A stretch of 64,000 nt of DNA from assembly GCF_001427665.1 (NCBI RefSeq), contig NZ_LMHC01000002.1, positions 16,536 to 80,535 on the forward strand. The letters run 5' to 3'. Made by a program: the position numbers and the translations under genes. This stretch comes from Caulobacter sp. Root655. Lineage in GTDB: Bacteria; Pseudomonadota; Alphaproteobacteria; Caulobacterales; Caulobacteraceae. The notes under the pieces are model-generated. The model had not been told where the DNA came from. It made no database searches and saw nothing but the letters and a program-made list of their open reading frames with translations. Below, piece after piece: positions 1 through 9,128 of the stretch (position 1 is the first letter of the stretch; each line of letters opens with the position of its first letter).

Positions 1-1262
1 GACCAGCGCGGCCTATGCCGACAAGAACGCCGGCACGGGCAAGACGGTGACGGCCAGCGGCGTCAGCCTCGGCGGCGCCGACGCCGGCAACTACGTCCTG
101 GCCTCGACCTCGGCCTCGGCCGCGATCGGCCAGATCGACGCCAAGACCCTGACGGCGGGCCTGACGGGCACGGTGGTCAAGACCTACGACGGCACGACGG
201 CCGCCACGCTCGGCGACACTCTGGGCCTCTCGGGCCTGGTGGCCGGCGACACGGTCAGCGTCGGTTCGACCAGCGCGGCCTATGCCGACAAGAACGCCGG
301 CACGGGCAAGACGGTGACGGCCAGCGGCGTCAGCCTCGGCGGCGCCGACGCCGGCAACTACGTCCTGGTATGCCGACAAGAACGCCGGCACGGGCAAGAC
401 GGTGACGGCCAGCGGCGTCAGCCTCGGCGGCGCCGACGCCGGCAACTACGTCCTGGCTTCGACCACGGCCTCGGCCGCGATCGGCCAGATCGACGCCAAG
501 ACCCTGACGGCGGGCCTGACGGGCGCGGTGACCAAGACCTATGACGGCACGACGGCCGCCACCTTGGGCGCGGGCAACTACGGCTTGACCGGCCTGATCG
601 CCGGCGACGTCGTGACGGCGAGCTCGACTGGCGCGGCCTATGCCGACAAGAACGCCGGGACGGGCAAGACCGTGACCGCCAGCGGCGTTAGCCTCGGCGG
701 CGCCGGTTCGGGCAACTATGTCCTGGCCTCGACCAGCGCGACCGGCCAGATCGGCCAGATCAGCCAACTGGCCCTGGCGATCACCGCCAACGACCAGACC
801 AAGAACCGCAACGACGTCGACCCGAAACTGACCTACGTGGCCGGAACGCTGATCGCGGGCGACAGCCTGACGGGCGACCTGACGCGCGACGTCGGCGAGA
901 CGGTCGGGACCTACGGCATCACCAAGGGCACGCTGAGCGCCGGCGGCAACTACGCCATCGCCTTCAAGCCCGCGGTGTTCACGATCCTGCTGGGTATCCC
1001 CCCGGTCGAGAACGTGCTTATCCCGTACATCCCCGCCGAAGGCGGCGGAGCGGCCGGCAGCGGCCCGGAGGTCGGGACCCAGGACCCGGTCGACGGCGGC
1101 GCTGGCTTCCAGCTGGCCCAGGACGAACAGTCGTCGCAACAGGAGCAGCAGGACGGCGGGACCGACAGCGCCTGCTCGACCAACGACACCTGCCCCCCCG
1201 CTCCGTATTCGCAGGGCGGTTCCACGTCCGGCGCCATCCACTTCCAAGGTTTCAATTTCTGA
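1..1262 (+). CDS. C-terminal part of a two-partner-secretion (TpsA-like) exoprotein with MBG/YDG repeats; frame-shifted
   Basis: This is the 3' end of a large exported adhesin- or haemagglutinin-like protein that begins before the window. It is built of repeats of about 89 residues carrying the phrases KTYDGTTAATLG, YADKNAGTGKTVTASGVSLG and GNYVLAST, typical of the MBG/YDG domains of filamentous-haemagglutinin-like proteins. A last, more divergent repeat (around 760-990) is followed by an acidic, Gln/Ser-rich tail. The reading frame from position 2 runs to about 368, where it must shift by one base to continue in the frame that ends at the TGA at 1260-1262. That stop overlaps the ATG of the TpsB transporter, which supports the exoprotein role. 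As given the gene is broken. A collapsed assembly of near-identical repeats is as likely as a real mutation. Confidence 0.8.
14..760 (+). repeat. Tandem 267/270-bp repeats with a truncated 88-bp copy
   Basis: The landmark TATGCCGACAAGAACGCCGG occurs at 14, 281 and 369, and a near-identical copy starts at 639. The spacings are 267, 88 and 270 bp. The 88 bases at 281-368 and 369-456 are identical. The short period equals a full unit minus 179 bp, which is not a multiple of three and causes the frameshift in the exoprotein. Confidence 0.9.
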
Positions 1263-2986
1263 TGAGCACGCTGAACAAGGCCCGCACCGCCACCTTCGGG
1301 CTGGCGGCGCTGCTCGGCGCGACCTGCGCCGTGACCGCCACCACCGCGGCCCACGCCCAGGCCGTCGAACGCAACCTGCCGCCCGCGGTGGGCGCCGACG
1401 TCCTGAAGCTGGGCCCCAACGCCGTCGCTTCGCAGGAAGACGCCACGCCGATCGGCCCCGCGCTCAGCGGCGTCGTGCTGCTGGGGCCGTCCAGCCCGCT
1501 GGTCAGCGGTCCGGTCTCCGGCGTTGACGCCAGCGCCGTGGCGCGGCTGAACACCCCGCAAGGCCAGGCCCTGCTGAAGCCCTTCCTGGGCCAGAAGCTG
1601 TCCAAGAAGCTGATCGCCGAGATCGAGGCGGCCATCGCCGGCTACTATCGCGGCGAAGGCTATCCGTTCGTCGCCCTGCAGACGCCGGAGCAGGAGATCA
1701 CTTCGGGCGTGGTGCAGTTCCGCGTCATCGAGTTTTCCCTGGGCCAGGTGAAGGTCGAGGGCGGCGAGCGCACCCGTGCGGACTATGTCACCGGCCGGGT
1801 CCGCGCCGTGCCGGGCCAGCCGATCAACGGCGACGACCTGGCGCAGGACCTGGACTGGCTGAACCGCAACCCCTTCCGCCGCGCGGACGCTGTCTTCACG
1901 CCCGGCCAGCGCCTGGGCGACAGCGACCTGAAGCTTCAGGTTCGCGAAAGCCGCCCGTGGCGGGTCTATGGCGGCTACGCCAATTCGGGCACGCCCTCGA
2001 CCGGCCGTGACCGCTACTTCGTCGGCGCCAGCGCCCTGCTGGGCCAGGACACGGTGCTGTCCTACCAGTTCACCGGCGGCAGCGACGGCCTGACCAGCGA
2101 TCCGAAATACGCCAGCCACGCGGCCCGCCTGTTCGTGCCGATCGCCCCGCGTCAGGCCATTGAGGCGACCCTAAGCGTGGTCGAGAGCAACGCCGCCGTC
2201 GCCGCCTTCGACATCAAGCAGAAGACGGCCGAGTTCACCGTCGGCTACGTCACGGCCCTGTCGAACTTCTCGAACCTGCCCGGCGACCTGTCGGCCGGCG
2301 TCGAGCTCAAGCACCAGAAGCGCGACATCTTCTTCGGCGCGACCTCGGTGCTGTCGCAGCCGATCGACGTCTATCAACTCTATGCGGGCTGGAGCGACGC
2401 GGGCGCTGACCGCTTCGGCCGCTATGACGTCGATATCACCCTTCACGCCAGCCCCGGCGGTCTCGGCGACGGCAACACCGCCACGGCGTTCAAGACCTAT
2501 TCCAGCGGCCGGGTGACCAAGGCCGACTACGTCTATCTGCAGGGCGCCTACGACCGGGTCACCCGCCTGGGCGGCGTGGGCGGCGGCGTCAGCCTGATCA
2601 CCCAGGTGATCGCGCAGGTCTCGTCCGACGCCCTGCCCGAGAGCGAGCGGATCGGCCTGGGCGGCTCCAGCCTGGTGCGCGGCTACAGCCTCGACGACGG
2701 CGCCTATGATCGCGGCCTCGTCCTGCGCAACGAACTGCGCGCCGCGGTGTTCAACCATGCCTTCGGCCCGGTGACGGTCGCGCCCTTCGCCTTCCTCGAC
2801 GCCGGCTACGGCAAGGACAAGGCCTCGGGCGCCGAGTCCAAGCCGGTGTCGACCGGCCTGGGCCTGGACGTGCGCGTCGCCAACAGCTTCAGCGTTTCGG
2901 CCACCGCCGGCTACGCCATGAAGAGCGCGCCCAGCACGGACGCTGGGGACTGGCGCGCCGATGTTCGCCTGACGGCGACCTTCTGA
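1262..2986 (+). CDS. ShlB/FhaC/HecB-type outer-membrane transporter of a two-partner secretion system (TpsB)
   Basis: A 574-residue outer-membrane beta-barrel that would export the repeat protein encoded just upstream. The N-terminus is a classic signal peptide ending near AHAQA. A polypeptide-transport-associated (POTRA) region follows, roughly residues 110-225, with the segment GYPFVALQTPEQEI. The barrel half ends in a strand terminating with Phe (DVRLTATF). Length matches the FhaC/ShlB family. The start codon overlaps the exoprotein stop (TGATG), so the two are translationally coupled. Substrate specificity is inferred from the neighbour only. Confidence 0.92.
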   Translation: MSTLNKARTATFGLAALLGATCAVTATTAAHAQAVERNLPPAVGADVLKLGPNAVASQEDATPIGPALSGVVLLGPSSPLVSGPVSGVDASAVARLNTPQGQALLKPFLGQKLSKKLIAEIEAAIAGYYRGEGYPFVALQTPEQEITSGVVQFRVIEFSLGQVKVEGGERTRADYVTGRVRAVPGQPINGDDLAQDLDWLNRNPFRRADAVFTPGQRLGDSDLKLQVRESRPWRVYGGYANSGTPSTGRDRYFVGASALLGQDTVLSYQFTGGSDGLTSDPKYASHAARLFVPIAPRQAIEATLSVVESNAAVAAFDIKQKTAEFTVGYVTALSNFSNLPGDLSAGVELKHQKRDIFFGATSVLSQPIDVYQLYAGWSDAGADRFGRYDVDITLHASPGGLGDGNTATAFKTYSSGRVTKADYVYLQGAYDRVTRLGGVGGGVSLITQVIAQVSSDALPESERIGLGGSSLVRGYSLDDGAYDRGLVLRNELRAAVFNHAFGPVTVAPFAFLDAGYGKDKASGAESKPVSTGLGLDVRVANSFSVSATAGYAMKSAPSTDAGDWRADVRLTATF

Positions 2987-3001
2987 TCCTTCCCGTCTGG
3001 G

Positions 3002-3607
3002 CTAGGCCTTCGACGGCTTGGCCCAGACGAGGTAGCGCAACGGGCCGTGGGTCTTGGCGTCCAGCGGCCAGCAGGTCGCCAGGGCCAGGTTCCGACCCGG
3101 GGCGTGGGGATCTATGCCCGAGGCGTCCCAGCGAACCACCCAGGCGCCGACCACCTCGAAGCGGGCCTCGCGGCCGTCGATGCGGGTGATCTCGATGGCG
3201 TCGCCGGTCTTCACCTGGCCTAGCAGGGCGAAATGGGTGTCGCGATGGGCGGCGTAGACGGCCGTGCCGGGATCGCCGGCGGCGGGGGTGCCGTCGACAT
3301 GGCCGGGCCCGAAGGCCAGGGCCTGACCGCTGGCTCCGGCCAGGACGATCACGCTCTTGCCCTGGCGGGGGAAGGCGATCCTGGCCACCGGCCAGGTGTC
3401 GGCCCAGGGCCAGGGCTTGACCGGCTGGCCGGTGCGCACCGACTGGGCGAAGGCCCGCTCCAGCAACACCTGGGCGACCCCGGCCTTGGCGTGGATCCAC
3501 AGGCCCTGGCCGCAGAGCGCCAGCCCGACGGCCATGACCAGCCCGGCCGGGAGGAGGAACGGGAGCCGCCGCATGGCGACCCCCGCGATCTTGCCGATCA
3601 GGCTCAC
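3002..3607 (-). CDS. Class GN sortase
   Basis: A 201-residue membrane-anchored cysteine transpeptidase. After one N-terminal hydrophobic segment (residues about 15-35) comes the sortase barrel. Its catalytic residues are visible: His121 in YAAHRDTHF, Cys179 in ALATCWPLD, and an Arg about 12 residues later (PLRYLVW). The class GN family is known from Gram-negative bacteria and is encoded next to a single VIT/vWA target protein, exactly as here. It overlaps the upstream target gene by 4 bp. The predicted role is to cleave and anchor or transfer that target at its LPQTA motif. The acceptor in a Gram-negative envelope is unknown. Confidence 0.92.
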   Translation of the reverse strand: MSLIGKIAGVAMRRLPFLLPAGLVMAVGLALCGQGLWIHAKAGVAQVLLERAFAQSVRTGQPVKPWPWADTWPVARIAFPRQGKSVIVLAGASGQALAFGPGHVDGTPAAGDPGTAVYAAHRDTHFALLGQVKTGDAIEITRIDGREARFEVVGAWVVRWDASGIDPHAPGRNLALATCWPLDAKTHGPLRYLVWAKPSKA

Positions 3608-5760
3608 GCCGCCTTCCTCCGGCCCGCCAGGAACCAGCCGCCGGCCCCCAGACCCAGACCCAGCCCCATCAGGGAGAGACCGAGCACGATCATCAGCGGC
3701 GCGTTGGTGGCGGTCTGGGGCAGGTCAAGCTCGGCGACTTGCTGGCCCGCTTCCGCGTCGACCTTGTCCGCCCCGTGCCTGGCGCCGCCGAACAGCAGGT
3801 CGAAGTCCCAGCCGGCCGGCAGGTTCAGCGGCAGGTCGGCGCGGACCAGCGGTTCGTCGACCGGCCGTGACGGGGTCTTGTCGACCGCCACCAGGCTGGT
3901 CTGGCTGGTCACCAGCTGGTGGTCCAGGCCCAGGGCCAGCACGCGGGCGTCGGCTTCCTCCTCACTGATCTGCACCAGGCTGCGGGCGACCTCGGCGTCG
4001 GTGATCTTGCGACGGGCCCACAGCTTGGAGATCCCCTTGCCCGGCTCGGCGTCCTTCAGCGAGACACGGGTCTCCCAGGGCTTGCCGTCGATCATGCCGC
4101 TGATCTTCAGCACGCCCTTCATCGCGCCGAGCCTGGCGGCCACGGTCACCGGCTCGCCGCGATAGAGGTCGGGCAGGACGGCCGGGGCCAGGTCGGAGGT
4201 GGTCCCCTCGAAGCTGGCGACCAGGTTGGTGGCCACCGGGCTCTCCAGCTTGTCGAACAGTCGACGCATGGCGTCCTCGACGCCGTCGGTCGAGCCGATA
4301 TGGGTGAAGGTTCCCCGGCCCAGTTCGGCGGCGCGGCTCATCAGGAAGGTGTTGGGAGCCGAGCCGATGCCGACCATGAACACCCGCGAGCGGCCGCGTC
4401 CGGCGCTGATCGCGTCGAACAGACCCTGTTCGTTGCCGATCGCGCCGTCGGTCAGGAACACCACCTGGCGGACCCGGCCGGCGTCGGCGGCGCGGGCGTC
4501 CTTCAGGGCGGCGGTCATGGCCGGGATCATCTCGGTGCCGCCGCTGGCGTCGAGGCCGGCGACGAACTTCTGGGCCTTGGCCACGTGGGCGGCGTCGGCC
4601 TCGACGGTGTCGGGGAACAGCACGGTCAGGGTGTCGTCGAAGCGTACGACGTTGAAGCGGTCGCCGGCCTTCAGGTGGGCCAGGCCGTAGGCGAGGCTGG
4701 CCTTGGCCTGGCGCATCGACTCCCCGCCCATCGAGCCGGAATTGTCGATCACGAAGACGATGTCGCGGGGCGTCGGCGGGCCGGGACGGGTCGAGATCGG
4801 CGGGGTCACCTGGGCCAGGACATAGTCGCCGCCGGCCACCTTCTCGTGGAACAGGCCGACGCTGGGGGCCTTCAGCGGCATGGGGCGCCAGGTCAGGACG
4901 AAGTCGCGGTCGGCCGGCGTCTTGCCCAGGGCCAGGGTGACGACCTTGCCGCCGCGTTCGCCCCGCACGTCGACAGCGTGGGTAGCGCTGGTCACGCCAG
5001 CCAGGGGGAAACCGGCGCGCAGGTGGACGGTGATGGTCACCGGATTGACGGCGGCGTGGACGCGCGGATCGACGAGCGGGGCGTTGGCTTCCGGCGTCGG
5101 CGCCTGGCCGGCCGGGCTGTAGCGCGGCGCGACCACCAGCGGGACCCGCAGGGAATATTCGCCGGTCGAAACCGCGACTGGGGCCTGGTATTCGATCTGC
5201 ACCAGCACTGTCTCGCCGGGACCGACATTGGCGACCGCGTTGGTGAACATGTTGGGGCGGTTCTGCTCGACCAGGCTGGCCTTCTTGCCTTGGGCCTTGG
5301 CGGCGTCATAGATCGCCTGGGCCTCGGCCTTCTTCTTGATCTCGCCGACGATCACCTTGTTGCCGACCACCATCTTCAGGGTGTCGACCCCGCCGTCGTC
5401 GGGCAGGGGATAGACGTAGACGGCCTCCACCCAGTGGTTGGTGGTGTTGCGGAAGGCCTGGGTGACGCGGGTGCGCACCGTCAGGCCGCTGACGGTCATG
5501 TCGATGTCGGTCCCCAGCCGCACCGCCTGGATTACCTGGTCGCCGCCCCCCTTCTTGGCGTCATGGGCGCGCATCATCAGGGCGCCTGAGGTCACGTCAC
5601 CGGGCTCGGCGGCGAAGCTCTCGCGGCAGAATACCAGAGCGGCCAGCAGGGCCAGCACCAGCATCAATCCGGCCGCGCCGCGCTGCAGGGCGAGGGCGGC
5701 CAGGGTGGCGACGCGGGGCCGGGTCGGGCCGCGCGGCGCGCCGACGTCAGGAACGGACAT
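3604..5760 (-). CDS. Sortase target protein with VIT and von Willebrand A domains
   Basis: A 718-residue exported protein. After a signal or anchor segment (AGLMLVLALLAALVFC) it has a VIT domain (residues about 60-190) and a vWA domain with an intact MIDAS motif, DNSGSMGG. The C-terminal sorting signal is complete: LPQTA about 38 residues from the end, a glycine/leucine-rich membrane segment, and the basic tail GRRKAA. This architecture is that of the marine proteobacterial sortase target family. I chose the ATG at 5760 because AGGAGA lies six bases upstream. The ATG at 5775 sits before that ribosome-binding site and would add only five residues. It overlaps the sortase gene, so the two form an operon. 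Confidence 0.9.
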   Translation of the reverse strand: MSVPDVGAPRGPTRPRVATLAALALQRGAAGLMLVLALLAALVFCRESFAAEPGDVTSGALMMRAHDAKKGGGDQVIQAVRLGTDIDMTVSGLTVRTRVTQAFRNTTNHWVEAVYVYPLPDDGGVDTLKMVVGNKVIVGEIKKKAEAQAIYDAAKAQGKKASLVEQNRPNMFTNAVANVGPGETVLVQIEYQAPVAVSTGEYSLRVPLVVAPRYSPAGQAPTPEANAPLVDPRVHAAVNPVTITVHLRAGFPLAGVTSATHAVDVRGERGGKVVTLALGKTPADRDFVLTWRPMPLKAPSVGLFHEKVAGGDYVLAQVTPPISTRPGPPTPRDIVFVIDNSGSMGGESMRQAKASLAYGLAHLKAGDRFNVVRFDDTLTVLFPDTVEADAAHVAKAQKFVAGLDASGGTEMIPAMTAALKDARAADAGRVRQVVFLTDGAIGNEQGLFDAISAGRGRSRVFMVGIGSAPNTFLMSRAAELGRGTFTHIGSTDGVEDAMRRLFDKLESPVATNLVASFEGTTSDLAPAVLPDLYRGEPVTVAARLGAMKGVLKISGMIDGKPWETRVSLKDAEPGKGISKLWARRKITDAEVARSLVQISEEEADARVLALGLDHQLVTSQTSLVAVDKTPSRPVDEPLVRADLPLNLPAGWDFDLLFGGARHGADKVDAEAGQQVAELDLPQTATNAPLMIVLGLSLMGLGLGLGAGGWFLAGRRKAA

Positions 5761-5774
5761 GGAAGATCTCCTCA

Positions 5775-5796
5775 TCTCGAAAGCGAGAGATCTCTC
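5775..5796. promoter_or_regulatory. Overlapping palindromes between the sortase-target gene and the XRE regulator
   Basis: Two inverted repeats overlap here. TCTCG-AAAG-CGAGA spans 5775-5788, and the perfect 12-bp palindrome GAGAGATCTCTC spans 5785-5796. They lie at the 5' end of the sortase-target transcript, facing a divergent helix-turn-helix gene. A regulator site is plausible, but nothing shows which protein binds. Confidence 0.4.
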
Positions 5797-5928
5797 TTGT
5801 CTTCACACCGGGCGCCGGCCGCGAGCCTCACGATTTGCATTCTTCGTGCGGAGTCCGTGCAGGACCTCCGGCGAAGACCTTGCAGGCGCCCAGGCCGTGC
5901 CGCAGTGTGCGGAAATGTGCGGATTCGT

Positions 5929-6699
5929 ATGGACTCCCGAATGACCCCGACGCCGGAAGCCGACCTCTCGACCGAGCAGAGCCAGGCCATCGCCGCCCGG
6001 GTGCGCGAGGAGCTGGCCCGGCGGCGGATCTCGCGCCAGCACCTGGCCGACCAGGCCAGGATCAGCATTTCGACGCTGGAAAAGGCCCTGGCCGGACGCC
6101 GGCCCTTCACCCTGGCCACCACCATCCGGCTGGAGGAAGCGCTGGGCGCGCCGCTGTGGACCCCGGTCCGCGCCGCCCCGGCCGCGCTCGCGGGCCTCGC
6201 GCCCGAGGCGCTGGGCGCCTATTCGCGGGCGGCCGTAGCCTGGCTGGAGGGCGAGTACCTGACCCTGCGTCCGTCGTTCGAGGACCCCGCCGCCGTCTAC
6301 GCCTACCGCACCGAGATCGCCTGGGACGAGGCCTCGTCCAGCCTGGCCTTCCGCGAGGCCGCGCGGCAGGACGCCGAGTTCACCCAGAAGGGGATGGTGT
6401 CGCTGTCCAACCAGTCGGGCCACACCTATCTGATCACCAACGAGCAAGGGCAGTTCCGACTGATCATCCTGGGCCGGCCGGTGATCGGCGGCGAGATGTA
6501 CGGCATGCTGACCACCTTGCAGGCCGGCCACGGCAGCCACCTGACCCCCGCCGCCGCCCCGGTCGCCTTGATCCCGCTGCGCCGCGTGGCCGAGCCCACG
6601 TTCGGGCGGATCGCCGCCGGCGGCGCGCACTACGACGACTACCGCGCCACCCTGGCGCGGGTCACCGACAAGGGTTTCGCGCGGTTCTTCGCGGGGTAG
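5929..6699 (+). CDS. XRE-family helix-turn-helix regulator with a C-terminal sensor-like domain
   Basis: About 256 residues. The N-terminus carries a Cro/C1-type helix-turn-helix: LARRRISRQHLADQARISIS, followed by TLEKALAGRRPF. The remaining 170 residues (starting near APEALGAYSRAAVAWLEGEY) form a separate domain with no recognised catalytic motif, of a size and position suited to ligand sensing. The start is uncertain: ATG at 5929 or 5941. Neither has a strong ribosome-binding site, and the open frame extends further upstream. It is divergent from the sortase operon with palindromes between them, so control of that operon is possible but unproven. Confidence 0.75.
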   Translation: MDSRMTPTPEADLSTEQSQAIAARVREELARRRISRQHLADQARISISTLEKALAGRRPFTLATTIRLEEALGAPLWTPVRAAPAALAGLAPEALGAYSRAAVAWLEGEYLTLRPSFEDPAAVYAYRTEIAWDEASSSLAFREAARQDAEFTQKGMVSLSNQSGHTYLITNEQGQFRLIILGRPVIGGEMYGMLTTLQAGHGSHLTPAAAPVALIPLRRVAEPTFGRIAAGGAHYDDYRATLARVTDKGFARFFAG

Positions 6700-6709
6700 G
6701 GGGAGGGCG

Positions 6710-7687
6710 TCAGTTGAACCGGGGCTTCTTCAGCAGCGTGTTCCTGTCCACGGACCGGATCTCGACGTCGAAGACGTCCTGCTCGCGCTGGATGCGCAGC
6801 GGGATGGTCACGCCCGCCGGTCCTTCTTGCCACAGCCGGGTGTAGAAGGTCGCCAGATCGGAAACGGCCGCGCCCGTCACGGCGAGGATCACGTCGCCGG
6901 CCCGAAGTTCGGCGCGGGCCGCCGGTCCGCCGGGCGTGACGCCGACCACGACGACATGGGCTTCCAACTCTTGCGTGAACACGCCGAGCCAGGGACGCGG
7001 CGGGTGCGGCGCCTTTCCGCGCGCCAGGTCGTCCAGGATCGGCGGCAGGAGTTCGGCGGGCACGAACATGTTGATGGGCTGCCGGACCCCGCCCTGGGCC
7101 TGGCGTTCCAGGCTCAGGGAGCCGAGCCCCACCAGCTCTCCCGTTGGGCTGATCAGAGCCGCGCCACTCCAGTGCGGGTGAGCCGGTTCGGTGATGAGCG
7201 CGTCGTCCAGCAGATATTCCCAATAGCCCGCGAACGGCATGCGGGCGAGCAGCTGGCCCGCCGCCGCGTGCGAACGTCCGCCGGCCCCGGCGATGATGAC
7301 CGGGCTGCCGGCCGTCAGGCCGCGCGACGTGCCCAGGGGCAGGACAGGAAGGTCGAGCGGCTCCAGCGCCTGGACCAGCCCCAGGCCGGTCTGCGCGTCC
7401 GTGCCGAGCACGTGGGCGGAGACGCGGCGGCCGTCGTTAAGCGTGAGGGTGACGTCCCCGGCTTCGGTGACCAGATAGGCCATGGTCAGCACCAGGCCGT
7501 TAGGGCCGATGACGACGCCGTTGCCCAGGCGCTCGGTGCCGAGGATCGAGGCCGTGAACGCGTCGGCGGGAACACGCGCCTCCAGAGCGACGACCGAGGA
7601 GAGCGCACGGTTCAGGTCGAACGCATAGGCGTCGGCGGACGGGCGCAGCCGAGCTTCGACCTCATGACCCTCGAACGGTGAATTCAA
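6710..7687 (-). CDS. HtrA/DegP-like protein (trypsin fold plus PDZ) with a degenerate catalytic triad
   Basis: A 325-residue protein with an S1C trypsin-like fold (residues about 25-215) and a C-terminal PDZ domain (PWLGVFTQE... GDVILAVTGAAV). The strongest start is TTG at 7687, preceded by AGGAG at seven bases. A frame from an upstream ATG (7738) lacks a site. The motif normally reading TxAHVV is LTMAYLV, so Tyr replaces the catalytic His. The DxxTDLAL motif reads DAQTGLGL, so Gly replaces the catalytic Asp. The Ser region survives as HWSGAAL. It therefore looks like a pseudo-protease that may bind peptides or act as a chaperone. No signal peptide is evident. Confidence 0.8.
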   Translation of the reverse strand: MNSPFEGHEVEARLRPSADAYAFDLNRALSSVVALEARVPADAFTASILGTERLGNGVVIGPNGLVLTMAYLVTEAGDVTLTLNDGRRVSAHVLGTDAQTGLGLVQALEPLDLPVLPLGTSRGLTAGSPVIIAGAGGRSHAAAGQLLARMPFAGYWEYLLDDALITEPAHPHWSGAALISPTGELVGLGSLSLERQAQGGVRQPINMFVPAELLPPILDDLARGKAPHPPRPWLGVFTQELEAHVVVVGVTPGGPAARAELRAGDVILAVTGAAVSDLATFYTRLWQEGPAGVTIPLRIQREQDVFDVEIRSVDRNTLLKKPRFN

Positions 7688-7807
7688 GCCAATCTCCTGT
7701 AGGAGAGTTAAATCTGGGGCTTGCCGCCCCGCGAACAAGAGGTCACGGACAACTCCGGTCAGGCGTTGGCGCGCCCGCGGTGACCTCGAACCCCAGGTGC
7801 GGTGGCG

Positions 7808-8908
7808 CTACAGCTTGACGGTTCGTCCTTCGCGTGCGGACCTGTAGATGGCCTCGACGATCCTCATGTCGCGCAGACCCTCCTCGCCGGAGACGATCGG
7901 CTCGGCGCCGCTACGCACGCTCAGCGCCATGTGGTCGAGCTGGCCGGCGAACTGGGTGCGACCCGGTCCGGGCGGCGGGGTGGGCGCCTCCTGTTCGCGG
8001 CCGTCCTTGCCGGTCCACATCCGGTTGCCGCCGTAGCGGGTCGCCGGCTCCAGCTCGATCCGCCCTTGGTCGCCCATCAGCAGGATGCGGTTCTGGTTGG
8101 CGCTATACATCGACATGCAGCCGGCGATCGCCCCGGAGGGGAAGTCCAGCGTCCATTCGATCATGTCCTCGACCTCGTGGAAGCGCGGGTCCGCGCGGTC
8201 GGTGGACTCCCGCGCGGTGACCGCGATGGGCTCCTCGCCGGTCATGTAGCGCGCCGCCTGGAGACTATAGACGCCCATGTCCATCAGCGAACCGCCGCCC
8301 GACAGGGCCTTCTTCAGGCGCCATTTGGACGGATCGCGCTGCACGAACCCATGCTCGGAGCGGACGTAGCGGATCTTGCCCGCGGCCCCGGCCCGCGCCA
8401 GTCGCATGGCTTCCAGATTGTATGGCTCGAAATGACAGCGATAGCCGATCATCAGCTTGCGCCCGGCCGCCTTGCACGCGGCGATCATCGCCTCGCATTC
8501 GGCCACCGAGACCGCCATCGGCTTCTCGCACATCACGTGCTTGCCGGCCTTGGCCGCGCGGATCGTGTACTCGGCGTGCATGGAATTGGGCAGGATGACA
8601 TAGACGACGTCGACGTCGGGATTGTCGCGGATCTGGTCGAAGGTCTCGTAGGAATAGATCGAGCGCTCCGGCACCCCGTAGCGCGCGGCCGTGGCCAGGG
8701 CCTTGGCGCGGTCGCCGCTGACCAGCGCCGTGACGCGGCTGTGCTCGCAGTTGGCGAACTGCGGCAGGATGGTGTTGAGGCCGTAGGAGCCCAGGCCGAC
8801 GATGGCGTAGCCGATCTTGCGGTCGCCCGCCGCCCGGGCGATCCCGCCGGCCTGGGCGGTGAGCAGCGCGGCGGCGGCCAGGAGGAGATCGCGGCGTCCG
8901 AGTTCCAT
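7808..8908 (-). CDS. Gfo/Idh/MocA-family oxidoreductase, Tat-exported
   Basis: A 366-residue NAD(P)-dependent sugar or polyol oxidoreductase. The N-terminus has a twin-arginine signal (GRRDLLLAAAALL, then ARAAG). A Rossmann fold follows (YAIVGLGSYGLN), then the family's EKP motif in HVMCEKPMAVS, which holds the conserved active-site Lys. The C-terminal half matches the alpha/beta domain of glucose-fructose oxidoreductases, which are known periplasmic Tat substrates that keep their cofactor tightly bound. The actual substrate cannot be read from the sequence. It sits alone on its strand, with about 270 bp of non-coding DNA upstream. Confidence 0.88.
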   Translation of the reverse strand: MELGRRDLLLAAAALLTAQAGGIARAAGDRKIGYAIVGLGSYGLNTILPQFANCEHSRVTALVSGDRAKALATAARYGVPERSIYSYETFDQIRDNPDVDVVYVILPNSMHAEYTIRAAKAGKHVMCEKPMAVSVAECEAMIAACKAAGRKLMIGYRCHFEPYNLEAMRLARAGAAGKIRYVRSEHGFVQRDPSKWRLKKALSGGGSLMDMGVYSLQAARYMTGEEPIAVTARESTDRADPRFHEVEDMIEWTLDFPSGAIAGCMSMYSANQNRILLMGDQGRIELEPATRYGGNRMWTGKDGREQEAPTPPPGPGRTQFAGQLDHMALSVRSGAEPIVSGEEGLRDMRIVEAIYRSAREGRTVKL

Positions 8909-9128
8909 GGTCGTTGGCTCCAGCGGGATGAAGGAAGAAAGGCGCTGGCGGCCTCGGAGTTGCGTCGCCGCGGCCGCTCGCGCGGAGTATCGAGCGACTT
9001 TTCGTCCGCGCCTACCACGACCATGGTCTCAGGCGTCGGCGCGACGGGCTGGCGTCCGGGTCGCGCTGTGTGAGCACCTCCTTGGCGGCTCGAGCATTCG
9101 CCTGCTCAGTTGGCTCAAACCTAAAACG

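Noticed and set aside
14..760. Regular repeats as a possible CRISPR array
   Set aside because: The units are 267-270 bp, coding and without unique spacers; no cas genes are present.
7802..9073. Long open frame on the plus strand opposite the Gfo/Idh/MocA gene
   Set aside because: Third-position GC bias keeps antisense frames open here. The product has no motifs, while the minus-strand frame has a Tat signal and an oxidoreductase fold.
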